A DNA stretch of 64,000 nucleotides. Origin: Bin87 sp965261925. GTDB taxonomy: Bacteria; Chloroflexota; Dehalococcoidia; Lucifugimonadales; UBA3495. Below are positions 61,552 to 64,000 of this stretch, one piece after another. Position 1 is the first letter of the stretch. Every line of letters begins with the position of its first letter. Both the position numbers and the translations under genes were made by a program. The notes beneath the pieces were generated by a model. It was not told where the DNA came from. It did no database searches and saw nothing but the letters and a program-made list of their open reading frames with translations. The stretch is taken from assembly GCA_965261925.1 (NCBI GenBank), contig OZ253486.1:3100001-3164000 (forward strand). Reading direction: 5' to 3'.

Positions 61552-62367
61552 ATGCTGCGCATAGGCTGGTTTTCCACCGGCCGTGGCGAAGGTTCGCGCG
61601 GCCTGCTTCAGTTCATCCAAGAAGCGATCTCCCGGGGCGATTTAAACGCTCGGATCGAGTTCGTGTTCAGCAATCGTGAACCGGGTGAGGCTGACGGTTC
61701 CGACCAATTTTTCGAGCTGGTGCGCTCCTACCGCCTCCCGCTGGTTATCCTGTCATCCGGCCGCTACCGGCGCGAACACGGCGGCGGGTCCATGGCCCGC
61801 CATCGGCTCGGCTTTGATCAAAAGGTCATACGGCTCCTGGAACCCTACGAACCGGACATTTGCGCATTGGCGGGCTATATGCTCGTTTGCAGCGGAGAAA
61901 TGTGCCGCCGCTATCCGCTCCTGAATCTTCACGGAGCTCTGCCCGATGGGCCGACGGGCACCTGGCAGTCAGTTATCTGGCAATTGATCGACGCCCGATC
62001 AACCCGGACCGGCGCGATGATCCACCTGGCCACCGAGGAGGTAGACCGGGGACCCGTATTGTCCCACTGCGTCGTTCCCATAGCCGGCAACGGCTTCGAG
62101 CAACACTGGGGGGCCCTGCGAGATCGCGATGCCAAGGACATCCGGGCCAATGAGGGTGAGGACTACCCATTGTTCCAACGCATCCGGGCAGCCGGGTATC
62201 TTCGCGAACCCTATCTGCTCCTGGAAACTCTCCGCGCCGTTTCCGACGGGAGGCTCCGCGTTCAACCCGAAATGGCACTCGACGCGTCAGGCAACCCTCT
62301 GGGGTCGAAGCACCCGGCCGGTTTGCCCTTCACCGACCGGATTGAGGCCGCTCTATCCGCGGGATGA
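61552..62367 (+). CDS. Formyltransferase-like protein (PurN/GART fold)
   Basis: 271 residues. LLNLHGALPDGP corresponds to the Asn and His of the formyltransferase active site, and HLATEEVDRGPVLS supplies the Asp. The N-terminus lacks the usual GSGxxSN start of PurN (it has FSTGRGEGSRGLLQF). It probably uses formyl-tetrahydrofolate; whether glycinamide ribonucleotide is the acceptor is unclear. Ends 4 bases before the clpX stop, convergent. Confidence 0.75.
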   Translation: MLRIGWFSTGRGEGSRGLLQFIQEAISRGDLNARIEFVFSNREPGEADGSDQFFELVRSYRLPLVILSSGRYRREHGGGSMARHRLGFDQKVIRLLEPYEPDICALAGYMLVCSGEMCRRYPLLNLHGALPDGPTGTWQSVIWQLIDARSTRTGAMIHLATEEVDRGPVLSHCVVPIAGNGFEQHWGALRDRDAKDIRANEGEDYPLFQRIRAAGYLREPYLLLETLRAVSDGRLRVQPEMALDASGNPLGSKHPAGLPFTDRIEAALSAG

Positions 62368-62371
62368 CGAG

Positions 62372-63769
62372 CTACGCCGATTTCCTTTGTTGGTTCGGCC
62401 GTGACCGCGCCAGCGCGGTTTTCAGCGTTAAGTGCCGGCCGCCGCCACGCCGGTAGAGCCTGGGCGACGCCTCCCCTGTGATTGCCTCACCGTGAACGAC
62501 GCAGCGGCCGATATCGCCCAGCGACGGCAACTCGTACATCACTTCCATCAGCGTGTCCTCGACAATGTGTCGCAGGATTCGCGCTCCGGTCTGGTAGGTC
62601 AGCGCCCGCTCCGCAGCCGCTTCCAGCGCATCGCCGGTGAATTCCAGCTTGACGTCGTCCAAATCGAACAGACGTTGGTACTGCTTGACTATCGCGTTCT
62701 TTGGTTCGATAAGCACCCGGATCAAATCTTCGCGGTCCAAGGGCTGCAACGCCGCAACCACCGGAAGCCGACCTACCATCTCCGGAATGAACCCGAACTG
62801 CAGCAGATCCTCCGGAGAAACCAGATCGAACATCGCAACGGGATTCGCTTTTTTGTCGCCCCGCTCCTGGTTCTGTGCCAAGAAACCCATCGCGGAGCCG
62901 GACGATACCCTCTTGGAGATTATCTCGGGCAGACCGTCGAACGCCCCCCCGCAGATGAACAGGATGTTCTTGGTGTTGATCTGCAACATCTCCTGGTGCG
63001 GATGCTTCCGGCCTCCTTGTGGAGGCACGTTGGCGACACACCCTTCGATGATCTTGAGCAGTTCCTGCTGTACCCCTTCGCCCGCGACATCCCGCGTGAT
63101 TGAACGGTTCACACCCTCTTTACGCGCGATCTTGTCCAGCTCGTCGATATATATGATGCCCTGCTCCGCCCGGGAGATGTCCCAATCCGCAGCCTGGATC
63201 AGCCGCAGCAGTATGTTCTCCACGTCCTCGCCCACGTACCCGGACTCCGTCAAGGAAGTGGCGTCGCAGATGGCAAACGGAACGTACAGGGATCTCGCCA
63301 ATGTTTCGGCCAGCAGGGTTTTGCCGGAACCGGTGGGACCAATGAGCAGGATATTCGACTTTTGTACTTCGACGTCCGGGTCAGTCGCCTCGCTGCGAAT
63401 GCGTTTGAAATGGTTGTAAACCGCAACCGCCAGCGTTTTCTTGGCCTTTTCCTGCCCGATGACATACGCGTCCAGGCTCGAATAGATTTCCCGGGGCACC
63501 AGCGTTCGGGACTCCGAGTCGCGTTGCGGTGGAGGTTTGTCCGCCAATTCAACCCGATCGTTTGCCCGGGGCTGGGCGCTGCCGCCTTCGTCGCGCTTTT
63601 TCTTGCCTCCGCGCTCGGCCACGTAGTTGGCCAACTCGCGGACGCAGTCAAAACAGATCCCGCCCCGTGTTTGGCCGGGCGGTCGGACTAAACGTCCTTG
63701 GGGGAACTGGCTGCCGCAAAACGCGCAACGATTAGAGTTGCGATTGGAATTGCGGCTACCGGTGGCCAT
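62372..63769 (-). CDS. clpX: ATP-dependent Clp protease ATP-binding subunit ClpX
   Basis: 465 residues. Zinc-binding domain CAFCGSQFPQG with the second pair CFDCV, Walker A GPTGSGKTLLAETLA, GYVGEDVENILLRLIQAAD, Walker B IIYIDELDKIA, and a C-terminal tail (LKTALARSRPNQQRKSA) longer than usual. Unfolds substrates and feeds ClpP; the clpP C-terminus lies just upstream on the same strand. ATG at 63769. Confidence 0.96.
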   Translation of the reverse strand: MATGSRNSNRNSNRCAFCGSQFPQGRLVRPPGQTRGGICFDCVRELANYVAERGGKKKRDEGGSAQPRANDRVELADKPPPQRDSESRTLVPREIYSSLDAYVIGQEKAKKTLAVAVYNHFKRIRSEATDPDVEVQKSNILLIGPTGSGKTLLAETLARSLYVPFAICDATSLTESGYVGEDVENILLRLIQAADWDISRAEQGIIYIDELDKIARKEGVNRSITRDVAGEGVQQELLKIIEGCVANVPPQGGRKHPHQEMLQINTKNILFICGGAFDGLPEIISKRVSSGSAMGFLAQNQERGDKKANPVAMFDLVSPEDLLQFGFIPEMVGRLPVVAALQPLDREDLIRVLIEPKNAIVKQYQRLFDLDDVKLEFTGDALEAAAERALTYQTGARILRHIVEDTLMEVMYELPSLGDIGRCVVHGEAITGEASPRLYRRGGGRHLTLKTALARSRPNQQRKSA

Positions 63770-63808
63770 GGTTACGTCCTCAGTCGAAGTGGGGTCGGGA
63801 ATCGACCG

Positions 63809-64000
63809 TTACGCGGCCTCCGCGGTTTCCTCTTCTTCTTTCTTCGTCCCCAGTATTTCGTCGACCAGCCCGTACTCCACCGCTTCTTCGGCCGTCAGGA
63901 AGAAGTCCCGATCGGAGTCGTCGGCAATCCTTTCCACGGTCTGTCCCGTGGCTCCGGATAGGATCTTGGTGAGCCTTTCCTTCAGGCGAACGATCTCCCG
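63809..64000 (-). CDS. clpP: ClpP protease, C-terminal part (continues past window)
   Basis: 63 residues readable on the minus strand: REIVRLKERLTKILSGATGQ, then ADDSDRDFFLTAEEAVEYGLVDEIL, ending with an acidic tail and TAA at 63809. The catalytic triad lies beyond base 64000. It is upstream of clpX, the normal clpP-clpX order. Confidence 0.88.
   Translation of the reverse strand, partial: REIVRLKERLTKILSGATGQTVERIADDSDRDFFLTAEEAVEYGLVDEILGTKKEEEETAEAA

Overview
The window is a high-GC, gene-dense bacterial chromosome segment. The dprA-topA-xer-aroQ-efp-xseA-xseB order, a B12-dependent methionine synthase, groES-groEL, and many acyl-CoA and CoA-transferase genes suggest a Chloroflexota member, possibly Dehalococcoidia or SAR202-like. 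This assignment is inferred from gene content, not from a marker-gene tree. No rRNA, tRNA or CRISPR array was seen.

Layout. 1-2983 (minus): a Ppx/GppA-like phosphatase followed by two tandem thymidylate-kinase-like genes, the second cut by the window edge. 3-11 kb: an SDR, a methionine synthase split into two overlapping reading frames, an ADP-ribosylglycohydrolase and an M1 aminopeptidase. 11-16 kb: a Kef-type antiporter with CBS domains, leuC-leuD, and two small overlapping genes of unknown function. 16-19 kb: two coupled CaiB/BaiF CoA-transferases. 19-21.3 kb: an IS110-family transposase, repeat fragments and an unknown protein. 21.5-28.3 kb: a ThDP enzyme, a TPR protein, a small ferredoxin-fold-like protein, and a Dpp-type ABC importer (binding protein and two permeases, no ATPase). 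28.4-33.1 kb (minus): an acyl-CoA operon with two enoyl-CoA hydratases, a PHP hydrolase, an acyl-CoA ligase and a PanE-like reductase. It is divergent from a CoA-transferase operon (33.2-36.3 kb) with the unusual order A, inactive-B/A fusion, B, followed by a retropepsin-like protease. 36.4-38.7 kb: a TPP-riboswitch-controlled thiG-thiE-thiS operon. 38.8-45.5 kb: RidA, an MFS transporter, groEL-groES, an FmdB zinc ribbon and a two-component pair. 45.5-53.9 kb: a small molybdopterin protein with a CopD-like membrane protein, a second SDR, a zinc ribbon, a SirB1-like protein, a DM13 protein, a GH15 glucoamylase, an SMP-30 lactonase and a GMC oxidoreductase. 54-64 kb: dprA, topA, xer, aroQ, efp, xseA, xseB and a formyltransferase-like gene, convergent with clpX and clpP.

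The catabolic genes fit a heterotroph that activates, hydrates and transfers CoA onto organic acids and imports peptides or similar compounds. The last 10 kb is core DNA and translation housekeeping. The most unusual signals are the Ppx/tandem-kinase operon with lost HD-domain histidines and a Walker A Lys-to-Arg change, the A/B*A/B CoA-transferase operon, an EF-P with Gln at the modification site, and a CaiB pair in which one member has Gln in place of the catalytic Asp. Two conserved genes (topA, metH) are broken in frame and deserve read-level checking. A palindrome family and a repeat family around the IS110 element also stand out. No completely new multi-gene defence or mobile system could be established from sequence alone.
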